DNA from: Gnetum montanum
Lineage: Eukaryota > Streptophyta > Gnetopsida > Gnetales > Gnetaceae
Direction: 5' to 3'
Length of the DNA: 30,110 nt
Assembly (NCBI GenBank): GCA_015680685.1
Contig: MNCI01034769.1
Span: 387,136-417,245, forward strand
The position numbers and the translations under genes are program-made. Each line of letters opens with the position of its first letter. Positions within the stretch are counted from its first letter, which is position 1. This document shows, piece after piece, positions 9,591-20,535 of the stretch. The notes under the pieces were generated by a model, which saw nothing but the letters and a program-made list of their open reading frames with translations, was not told where the DNA came from and made no database searches.

Positions 9591-9751
9591 AGACATCTTC
9601 AAAAAGATATCTATATGAAGACGTCTACTCCTAAAATAAGATGTCTACTTGTTATCTCCTACAACATGGTAGAAACATCTAATTTAAAAAGAAGATGTCT
9701 ACTGTGATTTTTAGTCATGAAGTAGATGTCTATCTTCTAGCAAAGACATCT
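9591..9751 (+). promoter_or_regulatory. Internal AGAYRTCT motif cluster before ORF2
   Basis: Exact AGATGTCT or AGACATCT at 9591, 9639, 9693, 9724 and 9744, with AGATATCT (9605), AGACGTCT (9619) and AAACATCT (9673) between. This is the same motif set as in both LTRs, at similar density, about 30 bp upstream of a TATA-like site at 9784. It may be a copied piece of U3 serving as an internal promoter. Confidence 0.55.
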
Positions 9752-9783
9752 TCCTTCTTATTAGAAACCCTCTTTTAGTGCTA

Positions 9784-9792
9784 CTATAAAAG
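9784..9792 (+). promoter_or_regulatory. Possible internal TATA box for ORF2
   Basis: CTATAAAAG, similar to the LTR TATA boxes (6861, 12511). It lies after the internal motif cluster and 57 bp upstream of the first ATG of the ORF2 frame (9841). Promoter function is inference. Confidence 0.45.
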
Positions 9793-9840
9793 TTCAAACC
9801 TTCATTTTTTGTTCTATTCTTTGAAGATGACCTCATAGAG

Positions 9841-11133
9841 ATGACCAAGGCTCTACCAATGACAATGATTTGAGTAGCAATGGCCCATAAGAAGGTTGGA
9901 ACATCCAGGTCACCACCAAAGAAGAGATCTAGAGGGAGTTCCAGTAATAATCCAAGCTCCTACATGCCCTAATTCATAAGCACCAATGCCTAGCACTAGT
10001 TTGAGGTAACTCAAACCATGAATATCATCTCTGAGTGCTCCTTATCATTTCCTATGCACAGGTAGTAAACCTTGATGGATTATTTTAAAGTGTTAAACTA
10101 GAGTTCTTTATTTACAATGAATTTCCTAGTTTCAAAAGTTCTTATTAGAGAGTTTTACTACAATATTCTGATTTCATATGCTGTTGTTGGGGTGTTCACA
10201 TCTATGGTTGGGGGTATTGTAATTGAGGTATCTTCCCAAGTTATGAATGAACTCCTAGGGATATCTAGTATAGATGTTTTTCAAGTTACCGTTGATTCTA
10301 TGAATGATATTTATACAAATGGTATAATTCCCATTAGTCATGATGAATTTTGTGATGCCCTATTTGGAGAGTCGGTGTCTTTTAATAAAGGTAGAATTCA
10401 TAGGAATAGGATGTCTCTAGATGCTTCCACTTTATTTCATATTGTTTTATATAACATTATTATAAAATGGAGGAAGCTATAGCTATCTATTGACACCCCA
10501 AGCTTTTATGCTCTATTGCCTTCTTATAGGATAGTCACTAGACTAGGGTCATACTCTTTGTCAAGATATGCTGAGTTTGTATGCTAAGGAGAGAAGTTTT
10601 GGGCATCCCTATCTTATCATTTTGTTGATACATCAAAGGGATGTACCTATTCCTGAGATGCCTTTGTTCAAAGGCAAGAGAAGCCTCATTGAGTATGCTA
10701 AGAAGAGGAGCCTCTCTCATGCATAAGCAAGAAGACCAAGCACCAGACCATCTCTATCATAGAAGAAGAAAGCAAGATCATCATCCAAGGCCTCTCCTTA
10801 ATTGAGTAGGTCCAAATCTACTGGAGTGGAGATTAGATCATCCTTGAAGGAGGTGCTTTAACAATGTGATCATGTGATCTTCATGTTGGGATAAATCACT
10901 CTTACTTACATAAGAGAATGGATGATGCTAGCATACTGCTTACTCCAGATGGGAAGCAATTTAAGGAGGTCACTACTTCTTCTATTTCTAATAATGAGAA
11001 TCGCATTTCTACATCACTAAGGCATTTTGTAGTAGCTAGACCTTCCCGTGCATATGACTCAAGGATGAAGTTAGATTCTAAGCCTAATGCAACACTAGCT
11101 CATGTCCAAGGGGAGCATCATGATCCCATGTAG
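9841..11133 (+). pseudogene. Second ORF of the Copia-type element, plant-transposon-protein-like
   Basis: One reading frame runs from ATG 9841 (or 9880) through 10482 with only point stops. It has a basic N-terminal patch (P-K-K-R-S-R-G, nuclear-signal-like, near 9920) and then an open block of 121 codons from 10117. That block starts near L-I-R-E-F-Y-Y-N-I and continues with V-M-N-E-L-L-G-I, a layout I associate with the 'putative plant transposon protein' family found in pol-less plant elements. A further open piece lies at 10918-11133. Its role is unknown; it has no enzyme motif that I recognise. It occupies the place where integrase and RT would stand in a full Copia element. The family match is tentative. 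Confidence 0.5.
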
Positions 11134-11925
11134 CTTGAGCATCATGTTCCACCTCTAGTTGATGCTTCTAGATTGTTTGAGCAATAAGCCATTAAGAGTA
11201 TCTTTTGGACCACATCCAAATGAGTACTTGCTAACATTTCCTATTAGAGAAAGTGAGCTTCCCCATCTTCTTAATAGGCTCTAACCTAGCCAAATCCACT
11301 AGCTTCATCTCAGTTTTGAGTGAAGCTTCATCCCCAAAGAACTCTTGTTTAGGTACCATCTTCAGATCATGATGAGCAATGTTCAACTAGCTCTAGCACC
11401 AACAATGATGACAACAAAGAGGAGGCTTATCAACCATCCAAAACAATAGCTAATTTAGAGTATAATGATGTGAATGAGATCAATGGTTACGATCCTCTAG
11501 TGTTCTCTCTCTCTCTCTCTTTTGTTGATGTGCAAAAAGAGGGAGAAATTTGGATGTTCACACCCATACATATGTGATTTTTTGGATTTGCACATATGTG
11601 GTTTTGTATATGGTGCGACCATATTGTATGGACAATTTTATGAATAGTTACATGGATAATTTTAGGAACTGTTTATGATATAGACTAATGGTGCTCATTT
11701 TGGTTATCTCTATTTGGTACACTTTTTGAAGATAGGTTTTACTTTTCCATCATATCATATTCAATATTATCATCCTTTTGTATGCCTTTGAACCATCTTA
11801 AACCTTAGAGCTTTCATCCTAGTCCTTGGATTCCATTAGAATTCATATGTCTTAACACTTTAATATTAATTTTGGAATTTATTGGTTTATCATCTCACCC
11901 ATTTTCTTAAGTTTTGAACAGCACC
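11134..11925 (+). other. 3' non-coding part of the Copia-type element
   Basis: No domain is readable. It contains a CT microsatellite (about 11502-11521) and a second purine tract, AAAAAGAGGGAGAAA, at 11534-11548, about 390 bp before the real polypurine tract. Confidence 0.5.
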
Positions 11926-11939
11926 AAAAAGGGAGAGAT
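11926..11939 (+). promoter_or_regulatory. Polypurine tract of the Copia-type element
   Basis: AAAAAGGGAGAGAT lies directly before the 3' LTR start. This is the usual site where plus-strand DNA synthesis is primed during reverse transcription. Confidence 0.75.
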
Positions 11940-13129
11940 TATTGACCTTTTGGTATGTCAAAACCTTAAGAAAAATGGAGATCAAAGGATGTTGGTGTGG
12001 TTGTTGTGTTTGTAGGACAATAATAAGGATAAGGACTAAAGGAAAGCTCAAAGAATGACATCTACAAGAAATCTCAAACTAAAGACTACAAGGACTCAAG
12101 AAAGCATGGATAAGTACATGGGTGTCTAAGTGAAAACTATAAGGACTCAAGGAAGCATGGATGAGTAAAGAAGACTTAAATATAAATAAGATGCTTTAGT
12201 GATTGAAATGAAGCTTTGGAATCAAAATTTCAAATGTAGAGAAGATGTCTCCCAAAAATAGGAGACGTCTCTTATCAAGTGAAGATGTCTCCTTGATGAA
12301 GAAGACATCTTGGCTAAAATGGAGGACACCCAAAGAAGATGTCTTCCAAAAATAAGAGATGTCTCCTTTTAGTAGAAGATGTCTCCTCAAAGATGTCTTC
12401 CTTGAATTGGATTTTCTTATACAGAGACATCCCAATCCCAAAGAAGATGTCTCTAGTAGCTTTTAGATAGCTATTGCATGAATTTTGAGGTGATTTTGGA
12501 AACTTCAAGGCTATAAGAAGACTTCATTCTCTAGAGAATTGTGCAAGTTTTTGTGCAAGAAAGTATCAACATAAAGCAATCATTTTATACTTTATTTTAT
12601 TGTATTTCTCATTATACCATCATTTTTACTATTATAGTAATTTCATTATACTATGCCTCATAGTACAAGGACCAACAAATTAGTTGCATCCTTTCCTTTT
12701 AATTTTTGTTTCTCTTTCTTGTTGCCCCACTAGGGTTGATGTGCTTATTTCAAGAAGGCATCATCTTGAGCATGTTGGAATCCTATAAGATTGAGTGTTG
12801 ATGTTGCATCACAACACTCTAAAGTAGAGCTCAAGTTGTAAAGGTTGTAGGATCCTGAAAACAACATTCTAAGTTTGTTGAGACCTTGCACGGTTGAGTG
12901 GATTCATTGGGACACATCACTTAGGAGTGGAGCTTAGAGCTTGTATAGGGTGTGGTATCCTTCAAATCACATTTTAATAGAAACAAAGTTCGAAGGTGTG
13001 TAAGCAATCTACCCTCTGAGTGTGAAGTACCCAAGTTCAAAAACCATGTGATTTTAAGTGTGGTCTTTGTGATGATTGATTTTTTTAGGGAACTTATTCA
13101 TTATCCCCTTCTAAGTTAAATGATCCTCA
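11940..13129 (+). repeat. 3' LTR of the Copia-type element
   Basis: Begins TATTGA (TG changed to TA) and ends CCTCA. It matches 6285-7539 in order and orientation. Its U3 holds nine exact AGATGTCT/AGACATCT motifs plus AGACGTCT between 12243 and 12452, and a TATA box, CTATAAGAAG, at 12511. It lacks the C-rich insertion of the 5' LTR. Confidence 0.85.
12243..12452 (+). promoter_or_regulatory. AGAYRTCT motif cluster in the 3' LTR U3
   Basis: Exact motifs at 12243, 12283, 12303, 12337, 12357, 12377, 12391 and 12445 plus AGACGTCT at 12263. Some neighbours are in opposite orientation and could pair as hairpins in RNA. Confidence 0.6.
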
Positions 13130-13134
13130 AAGCC
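13130..13134. repeat. Target-site duplication of the Copia insertion, right
   Basis: AAGCC, against AAGCT at 6280-6284. Confidence 0.5.
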
Positions 13135-14400
13135 ATGATTTGTCTCAACATGAGCAGCTTTTCCATATCATAAGTGAGGTAAAAAAAAACTAGGAAAACT
13201 CTTGAGGTCTATGCCTAAGGGAGACTATAAAAAATTAGGATCCATCGAATCCAAAGGTTCATCAACTAGGTATAAAAGGAAGAAGAAGTTAAAGAAAAGA
13301 GAAAGTATAGAGAAGAACAACAAAGGTCTCTTCATCAGCAAAGTGAAGGATTACCTCTATGAACTAGAGGAGGAAGCACCATTGAATGATGTTGTGTAAA
13401 GAAAGGCCTTGCCAATCCAAAAATCTATCACTAAAATATTAGTCAAGATAGACAAAATGTAGGACTCTTTTGATGAGAAGTTCCAAATAATACTTAAAAT
13501 CATGGAGGAGAAAATAGAACAAGAAAGACCCATAGATAGAGACAAAAGAAGAAAGAAGGGCATAGAAAAGGAATATTATGATCAAAAAGGTAAGGTTGCA
13601 ACAATAGAGTAGGTTGTAGATTTGAACTCAAATGATGAAGGCTATGACATTTGCTAATATGACCATCCTAAAGAATGTTGCCAAATTTTTTCACACTTGC
13701 AAGAATCTGGGATTTATGTCTTAAACTCAAAATTTGCTAGAAGCTAAGCACCTAGAAAGTTACCTTATTCTCAAGGAAACTATTGACAATAGTTCTACCA
13801 ATAGTACTACTATCCAAGTAGAGCATCATCTCAACCTCAAGATTACTATCAGTAGTAGCATAACCCACAATCATGGGGGATGCCACCACTAAGGCATTAG
13901 TATCCTCATCATCAACTAGATTCTTATGGCTGCTATATCTAACAACTAATGTTTCCAAGTTGCTACACTATCCATACATCTTTTCATCATTATTATCATC
14001 TTGAATATCATAAACCTGTCACTCCACAAGCCAAATCTCCCTTCACTTATACTCCACATCACTTGTGACATCATGCATCTCATTCCCTAATTCCCTCACC
14101 ACCTACACCACCTATGCAAGGTGAAATACCTTTGCAGCCCTAGTAGCAAAATGCCACAAGAGCTATAAACTTGAAATTGGATAATAATTTAAGTGCTTTT
14201 GAGTGTAAAACTTAGAAGATGTCATTTTTTAGGCCTAACAGTCCACCCAAACCATCATAGCCATCTATGGCTACAAAACCCTCTCAAAATACTCAAGGAA
14301 TGCCTACCGAGTTACCTTCAAACCAAAAACCTCCAGCATATTCAAACAATCACATTAACTCATGTTGTTACAAACTGGAATTAGGTATGACACTTTCCTA
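13135..14400 (+). pseudogene. Gypsy gag relic, part 2 (after the Copia insertion)
   Basis: The frame from 13202 is highly charged: a Lys/Arg run near 13275 and an acidic L-Y-E-L-E-E-E-A-P patch near 13360. It continues with single stops to a Cys/His-containing stretch near 13660 (Y-D-H-P-K-E-C-C). After about 13820 the translation turns rich in Gln, Pro, Tyr and His (Y-Y-Y-P-S and P-S-P-P-T-P-P-M blocks). Such a tail is common in gag of plant Gypsy elements just before protease, and protease follows. No CCHC knuckle is intact. The order gag-protease-RT supports the call. Confidence 0.5.
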
Positions 14401-15225
14401 GGAAGAAAAATGACCTTGGAAGTCCTCTAATATATTTATAGATTATAGGAAATGGTCCGCAAAAGGCTCTATTAGACTCAGGTTCTAGTGTGAATCTGAT
14501 TTCTCAAAAAATATACAAGACATGAAACCTCACTTAGAGACCAATTCATTACTATTTCATTAGGATTGGTTGAAGATATTATGATCACTATCAATGGGTA
14601 GTTATATCTAATAAATTTCCTAGTAATATATGTAGATAATTATAAAGGGGACTTTCCAATCATTATAAAGAAGGCTCAGCTAAGTACAATTGATGCCAAT
14701 TTAGAAATTAGAGACCTCTCCTTAGAAATCTCCAAGAAAAATAAATTTGACAAAATAGAAAAGGAGAAAGTTCTATGCATTACAAATAGCGACACAAGGT
14801 GCAATTGCATATAGAAGATATGGATAATCAAGAGCATAATCATTACATCATGTAAGATATGTGTCAAATCCACCAGTATTCAAAGGTGCCTATACATAGT
14901 AGCCACAAAATAGAAAGACATCTAGTATCTAACTACAGATAATAGATCCAAATCTACAATATGCATGGAACCAACAGAGATCCTTACAAGTGCATACATA
15001 GATAAGATGAACAAAACGTGGCAAATCAAACACCAACTCTCAGAAGCCCAAAATCGAAAAGAGTTAGAGGAAAATTGGAAAGAGTTGAAAGTTCCAAAAA
15101 ATTTTGAACTAGAGCCCTCTATAGCTAAGAATATTACTAGAATCTTTATAATATATCTTCTTAAATAATGAAAATTAATTAATTTTCAACGTCTACCTTA
15201 CTAAGAAATAAAAGGAGAAGTTGTT
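14400..15225 (+). pseudogene. Gypsy aspartic protease relic
   Basis: K-A-L-L-D-S-G-S-S-V-N-L-I-S (14463-14505) is the retrotransposon protease active-site block with D-S-G at 14475-14483. The flap and second half are only weakly readable. An open segment at 14965-15168 (N-R-K-E-L-E-E-N-W-K near 15050) is the linker between protease and RT. The enzyme would cut the Gag-Pol polyprotein inside the particle. Stops show it is dead. Confidence 0.65.
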
Positions 15226-15329
15226 GAAGGTAGTCAACAAATGGCTAGTAGTCTTTTCTTGATCATATGATGAGATAATAGGGATATATCCATACATATG
15301 CTAGTATTGGATCTACATAGACTCTACTA

Positions 15330-16065
15330 TCAAGCCCAAGAGACAACCACAAAGAAAGTTGAATATAAAATTAAAACAAGTTATTAGAAAGAAGGTTGTG
15401 AAACTTCTCAAAGTTTGATTCAATTATCCTCTAGAAAATAGTAAGTGGATAAGTCCATTTGTCATTGCACTAAAGAAGGAAGAACAATGGAGAATCTACA
15501 TATGTTTTAGGCTACTGAACATGATCACTTTCAAAGATCATTTTTTCTTATCATTTATGAATCAATTATTTTATATCATTGTAAGGCATAGCTACTATAG
15601 CTTTTTGCATGGATATAGTAACTATAATAAAATCCAAATCAATCTAAAAGACCAAGACAAAATAATGTTAATAGGTTCTTAGGGGACTTTTGCATATAGA
15701 AGAATGCATTTTGGTCTACATAATTCTCCTACAACCTTCCAATGTCTTTTCCTTAGAATCTTTTAAAAACAAATTGGTAGTGGTATGTAAGTCTTTATGG
15801 ATGACTTCTCCACCTACAGTGATAAATTGAAACAAGAATTAGACTGTCTTGAGTAGGTAATAAAACAATGTTTGGAAAGTAACCTAAAGCTCAACTAGTA
15901 GAAGAGCTAATTGATGGTCTAAGAGGACATTTTACTTGGGTGCCAAATCTCAGAAAAAGGCATTAAAATGAATCTTAAAAAGATAAGAACCATCTAAGAA
16001 ATTATAGGATAATCTTAAATAGTCAAATATGTGAGGTCATTCATTAGGCATACTGGTTACTATAG
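15330..16065 (+). pseudogene. Gypsy reverse transcriptase relic
   Basis: Readable blocks in order: S-K-W-I-S-P-F-V-I-A-L-K-K (15441), W-R-I-C-I-C-F-R-L-L-N (15489), K-D-H-F-F-L-S-F (15534), F-L-H-G-Y-S-N-Y-N-K-I (15603), G-T-F-A-Y-R-R-M-H-F-G-L (15683), the catalytic box V-F-M-D-D-F (15791-15808), and V-R-S-F-I-R-H-T-G-Y-Y-R-H-F-I (16030). The first catalytic Asp of the F-L-D-G block is His here, so the enzyme would be inactive even without the stops. The M-D-D form and the neighbouring blocks are of the Tat-like, non-chromoviral Gypsy type. Confidence 0.85.
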
Positions 16066-16740
16066 GCACTTTATTAAAAATTCTTCAAGAATCACCAAAC
16101 AATTGGTGAATCTTACTAAGAAGGATGCAATATTTAAATGGACCAAGGAATGCAAGTAGGCATTCCAACTCTTGAATTAGAAGCTCATAGAAATGTCATT
16201 TCTATACATACCATATTGGCCCAAATCTTTTCAGATAATGAAAAATGCATCCAATTATGCATTGGGGGTGATACTTACACAAATGGATGATAAACAAATG
16301 TCAACGTTAAATTCATTATGCAAAAAAATCATTATAGATGAATAGCTTAATTACACCATAATACAAAATTAATTAATGATGGTGGTGTATGCTCTTGAAA
16401 AATTCAAGTACTATGTACCTGGATATTCTATTTTCATGCACATTAACCATAGTATCATCCTCTTCCTTATGAATAAACCAATGATGAACCCCCATATCAT
16501 GTGGTGGTTCGTGATTTTATAGGAATTTGATCATGTGGTGGCTCATGATTTTATAAGAATTTGGAAACCAAACATATAGTTGGCAATCAGTTATCTCAAT
16601 AAAGATGAGATAACAAGCTTGATGAAGAGCCTTTATTTGAGCAATTTCCAAATGAGCTTCCTTTTACTAAGGTAACCAAGGTTTCAACACTAAGGGTCAC
16701 AAACTAATATCATGAATTTCTCTTCTACTTACTTACTTAG
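16066..16740 (+). pseudogene. Gypsy RNase H relic
   Basis: K-N-A-S-N-Y-A-L-G-V-I-L (near 16240) is the start of the RNase H domain, where active relatives read D-A-S-D-x-A-L-G-A-V-L. Both Asp are Asn here, a G-to-A change each. L-N-Y-T-I-I (16350) and V-V-Y-A-L-E-K-F-K-Y-Y-V-P-G-Y (near 16385) follow, then M-N-K-P (16470). A 34-bp tandem duplication disrupts the frame at 16497-16564. The domain would remove the RNA template strand during reverse transcription. Confidence 0.75.
16497..16564. repeat. 34-bp tandem duplication inside RNase H
   Basis: TCATGTGGTGGTTCGTGATT... (16497-16530) is repeated as TCATGTGGTGGCTCATGATT... (16531-16564). The length is not a multiple of three, so it shifts the reading frame. 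Confidence 0.75.
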
Positions 16741-17990
16741 GAGACTCCTACAAAATGGGACCTTAAAAAGACACAATAGTGTCCTCACCAAATCAAACAC
16801 TACATGGAAATAGGAAATAACTTCTATGAAATCTATATGTCGCTTGGTCAAATGGTGTGTACTAGATAAAAATCAACTTCAAGTTATCTAGGACACTAAT
16901 TAAGGTCCTTATAGGGATCATTATGTAGGAAGGAGAATGGCTATTAAAATCCTAATGGCTAAATAATGTTGGTCAAGAATTTTCTAAGATGTCACTATTT
17001 TGCCCATTCATGTGCATCATGTCAATGAGATGAAGGAATGAAAACCATGATGAAAGGATCTCAACAATGGATTCAACCAGTAAAGCATCTTGATCTTTGA
17101 TGAATTGACTTCATGGGACCCATCACTTCCATGTCCAATAAAAAATCTTACATTATTATTGTTGTTGACTAATGTACCAAATGGGACAAATCTACAATCA
17201 TTACTAATTGTACTCCCTCTACTATAGCTTTATTCTTTTAACAATAGATGGTAAACAAGTTTGGTATGCCTAGGACACTAATTTCTAGACCAATTTCACT
17301 GATGCTAAATTCCAAAAATTGATGCAACACTTGTTGGTGAAGCATAAGCTCATAACATCCTATCACCCTTAAGCCAATGATAAATTTGAAGTAACCAATC
17401 AACAGATCATAAAAAACCTCATATGAACCATTAGAAAATATATAAAATTTGGAGCACTAAACTCAATGATGCCCTATGGATCTACTTCTTAACATGAAAA
17501 ATTCCTATAAGCTACTACCCCTATGAGTTATTGTATGGAAAGTTACCTAAAATTTTAATTCAAATTGAACTTCATACACTTATAACTACATGTGATCTTA
17601 ACCTAAACATTGACTTGGCTTAGAAGGCAAGATTAATGATGCTCAACATACTAGATGAGAATCAAAGAGTAGCTTTGATGATGAATGAAGTGCACAAGGC
17701 ATACCAAAAACAATGATATGACACCCGAATAAGGAATGTTACATTTCAACTAAGAGATAATATTCTCTATTAGAACCCCATACATGTGCCTTCATGAATT
17801 AAGTTTCAAACACTATGAGAAGAACCATACATTGTACATTCAACTTTTCCTTTCAAGACTATAATAATCTACCATCCAACAAGCTCTCAAAAACACATGC
17901 TAATCAACATATAATAAGTCAACCCCTTCAAAGACTTTCAAGTAGCTAGGAACCACAACAAAACCACAACATAGTTTCAAGCTCACTCTA
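16741..17990 (+). pseudogene. Gypsy integrase relic
   Basis: The N-terminal zinc-binding region is suggested by H-S-C-A-S-C-Q (near 17005). I-D-F-M-G-P-I-T (17105) is the start of the catalytic core with its first Asp, followed by S-Y-I-I-I-V-V-D and C-T-K-W (17148-17190) with the second core strand. The K-F-G-M-P block (17254) and a decayed N-Q-x-I stretch follow. Later parts are only patchily readable to about 17990. No chromodomain is seen, in line with a Tat-like lineage. The enzyme would insert element DNA into the genome. Confidence 0.7.
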
Positions 17991-19431
17991 TTTTTAGAAT
18001 CTCCTCCTTCCAACTTAGTCATAATGGAGAGGATCATCTAACTTAATACCTTAGAAAGAATGGAAGTTTCTATCTTTTCGTTTTATACCATTTTTCATAT
18101 GTTTTGCATGTTTCATTACATTTAAATTTTCTTATATGCTTTTTACTTTATTTTATTTTATTTTACTTTCCTTTCCTTTTAATTTTCCTTTTACAATGTT
18201 TGATTTTATTCTATTCCTACTATAAATGTTTATAATTACTAAATGTGGTTTTCAAGGTTATTATTTGTATATGTAGGTCAACTTTATTTTTGGGATTATG
18301 CTTTCTAATAATGAGTTGTTAGTTATACAATGGTACAAGGTAATGAGTTCACAACATCCACCGATTCCATCTATCTAAATATGATATTTGTATCATAGAA
18401 ATACTATGGTTCTTTCACACCAAAACTAAAAATAACTTGTGATCTTGTTACTTAATGAATGAGGGAAGGACCAAGTGGAAATGGAAAAGAGTGTGGTCAC
18501 AAGTGGATTTGTTAAGTTCTCTTTTTAACTCCTGCCATAAGTCTTATGAATACCCAAGGAATATATCATTTACTTCTCTTGTAATCTGAAAAGGAAGTAT
18601 ATCTGTGTAAAGTGTGATTCTCAAATACCAAAAAAATAGAAATAAAAGTGCACTTCTCTAAAGACCTCTTAGGATACTAAAATTAGTTGTGAGATTGGAA
18701 AGATATGTTACACATGCCTAAAGACACTCCTCTAACTAAGGCTCAAATTTCTTCCCTAAAACCTCTAACTACTTCCTTACTTCCTTTTCTTCTTCTTCTA
18801 GAGTGATGATCATTCCCTATGGTTGTTATAGTCTTATAGTGGTAGGAAGGAAGGATCATGGCAATGTGAGACTACTTCTAATAGTATGAACTTACTTTGG
18901 AACCTGAACGAGCTAGTATATAGATAATCTTAATCACATCCTTCACGTGGATCTTCTGCCATAATGATTTGGAATCTCATACTCTAATTTCTTCCCAAAC
19001 CCTTTCTACAACTCCATTTTACTCATATCACTGTTACATATCATGGTTATCTATGAAGTTCAATTTTGTAGACTACACAATCCTAAGACAATAGTTATAT
19101 GGCTATGGTGTTTAACCTAGATCACCATTAGATATCTAAGATGCCCATGGACTTCTTATTATGTGGTTATCCAAGGGCATTTTTAGTCATCAACCTGCTT
19201 TGGGGAGGATCCACTTACATAACTCTTGGTCCATCTCGTTTAAACCCCATCACCATGTGCATTAATTTACCTTAATTTAACTAACTATATATTTGGTGAT
19301 TTACATTATCCAACTTCATGCTTTCTTCTATTTTGTTTTCTCTTATTTTGTTCTAATTTTTTTTTTGAAAGCATGTCCCATCTTAGCATCTAAAAGCTTG
19401 TTTCACTCTAATTCTTGATCACGTACCTAAT

Positions 19432-19433
<2 letters not shown>
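17991..19433. other. Unassigned DNA after the Gypsy pol relic
   Basis: No reading frame or family is recognised. I searched it by eye for a 3' LTR matching 4040-4857 (its TTGGTA repeat, the GGTTCAAGATGG block, the CACTACTCATCA end) and found none. Confidence 0.45.
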
Positions 19434-19474
<41 letters not shown>

Positions 19475-19478
19475 NTTT
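19434..19478. repeat. Poly-T run of 45 nt with one unresolved base
   Basis: 44 T and one N at 19475. The N shows that the read or assembly was uncertain, so the true length may differ. Confidence 0.9.
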
Positions 19479-20535
19479 CTTCCATTTGGATCTCATTTTA
19501 CTTCCAAACTCTTAAAAAATCCCTTAGTTTCTCAATTAAAAATTTGTGTGTGAATAGTTGCATTAATGCATCCATGTCAATGTAGCATATAAAAACTATA
19601 TATGCATGCAACTCCTTACCACCAATTTCACATTTTTCTTCAAACAAAAAGGGAGTTTTTGTAATTTTCAAAGTTCAAAAACTTATATAAGTCATAACGT
19701 CCTCTCAACATATCATATTTAACCTATTTTTTGACTCCTTAACTTCCAAATGTATGCTCTACATTGTGGGGGTATCAATGCTTGAATTTACCAACAAATT
19801 TTGCTACCACCCTTGAGATCATGTATTAAACTAATATTAAAAAGAGAAAATACCAATAACTAACTATCTTTGGAATCAATATTTTAATATAAAATATTCT
19901 CATGTACCTAAAACCACTCAAAAGCTTAATAGCCAAATGTTCAACCATCACTAACTTGAAAAATGATCAAAAGGTATTTAGACTTAAGAGATGAGGTTAA
20001 AAAAATTGATCCAGGGTTTTTATGTGATTGTAGATGATACCAAAATAAGGATCACAAGTAGATCAACCATCACAACCTAAGGAAGAAAGACCAATGAAAG
20101 GAAGAGGACAAGAGCAATAATAACCACAACAAGAAGAATAAGTCATTGAAGTAACACATGCCACAAGATCCTTATGAGAAAAACTTGAGGTGGAATTAGT
20201 TTGCCAAATTTCCATCATATAAATAGGATAGTTTAGGTAGGATGGCATCCCAAGACCTAGGAAAAATCTAAAAATCACTCTCACATAGTCTTGCTTAGAA
20301 AATATTAGAAGCAAGGAGGTCCAAGGCATAGTTATCTAGGAACTAAAATTTGGACCTTTCCTAGAGTTGGCACTAGAAGAGATCAGAACATAGTGGCAAG
20401 GGTCTCTACTATGGTTCATAATTTTCACTAGTAGTGAATGGTACCATGGGAAGATGTACCTCTTCTAGAACAACTACCAAGGAGATGTAACTATCAAATT
20501 AATGATATTACCATCTCTTATTTTTTAGAGGTCAT
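19479..20535. other. Unassigned DNA left of the LARD-like element
   Basis: On the plus strand 20010-20180 translates into a Gln/Pro/Glu-rich stretch with point stops that could be a transposon gag tail. Nothing firmer is visible. Confidence 0.35.

Larger units (their letters stand above)
6285..13129 (+). mobile_element. Pol-less Ty1/Copia-type element with two LTRs, nested in Gypsy gag
   Basis: About 6.85 kb with LTRs of roughly 1.2 kb, a tRNA-iMet primer site at 7541, a gag relic (7593-9420), a second ORF relic (9841-11133), a long 3' non-coding part and a polypurine tract directly before the 3' LTR. I find no integrase, reverse transcriptase or RNase H in any frame between 9420 and 11925. 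The space there is filled by a motif cluster and an ORF of another kind, so the lack of pol looks like design of a non-autonomous family and not only decay. Flanking bases AAGCT/AAGCC fit a 5-bp target duplication. The flanks on both sides are gag-like sequence of the host Gypsy element. Confidence 0.8.

Noticed and set aside
11502-11521. CT microsatellite as a regulatory GAGA-type site
   Set aside because: It is short, lies in decayed non-coding DNA, and nothing links it to a promoter.
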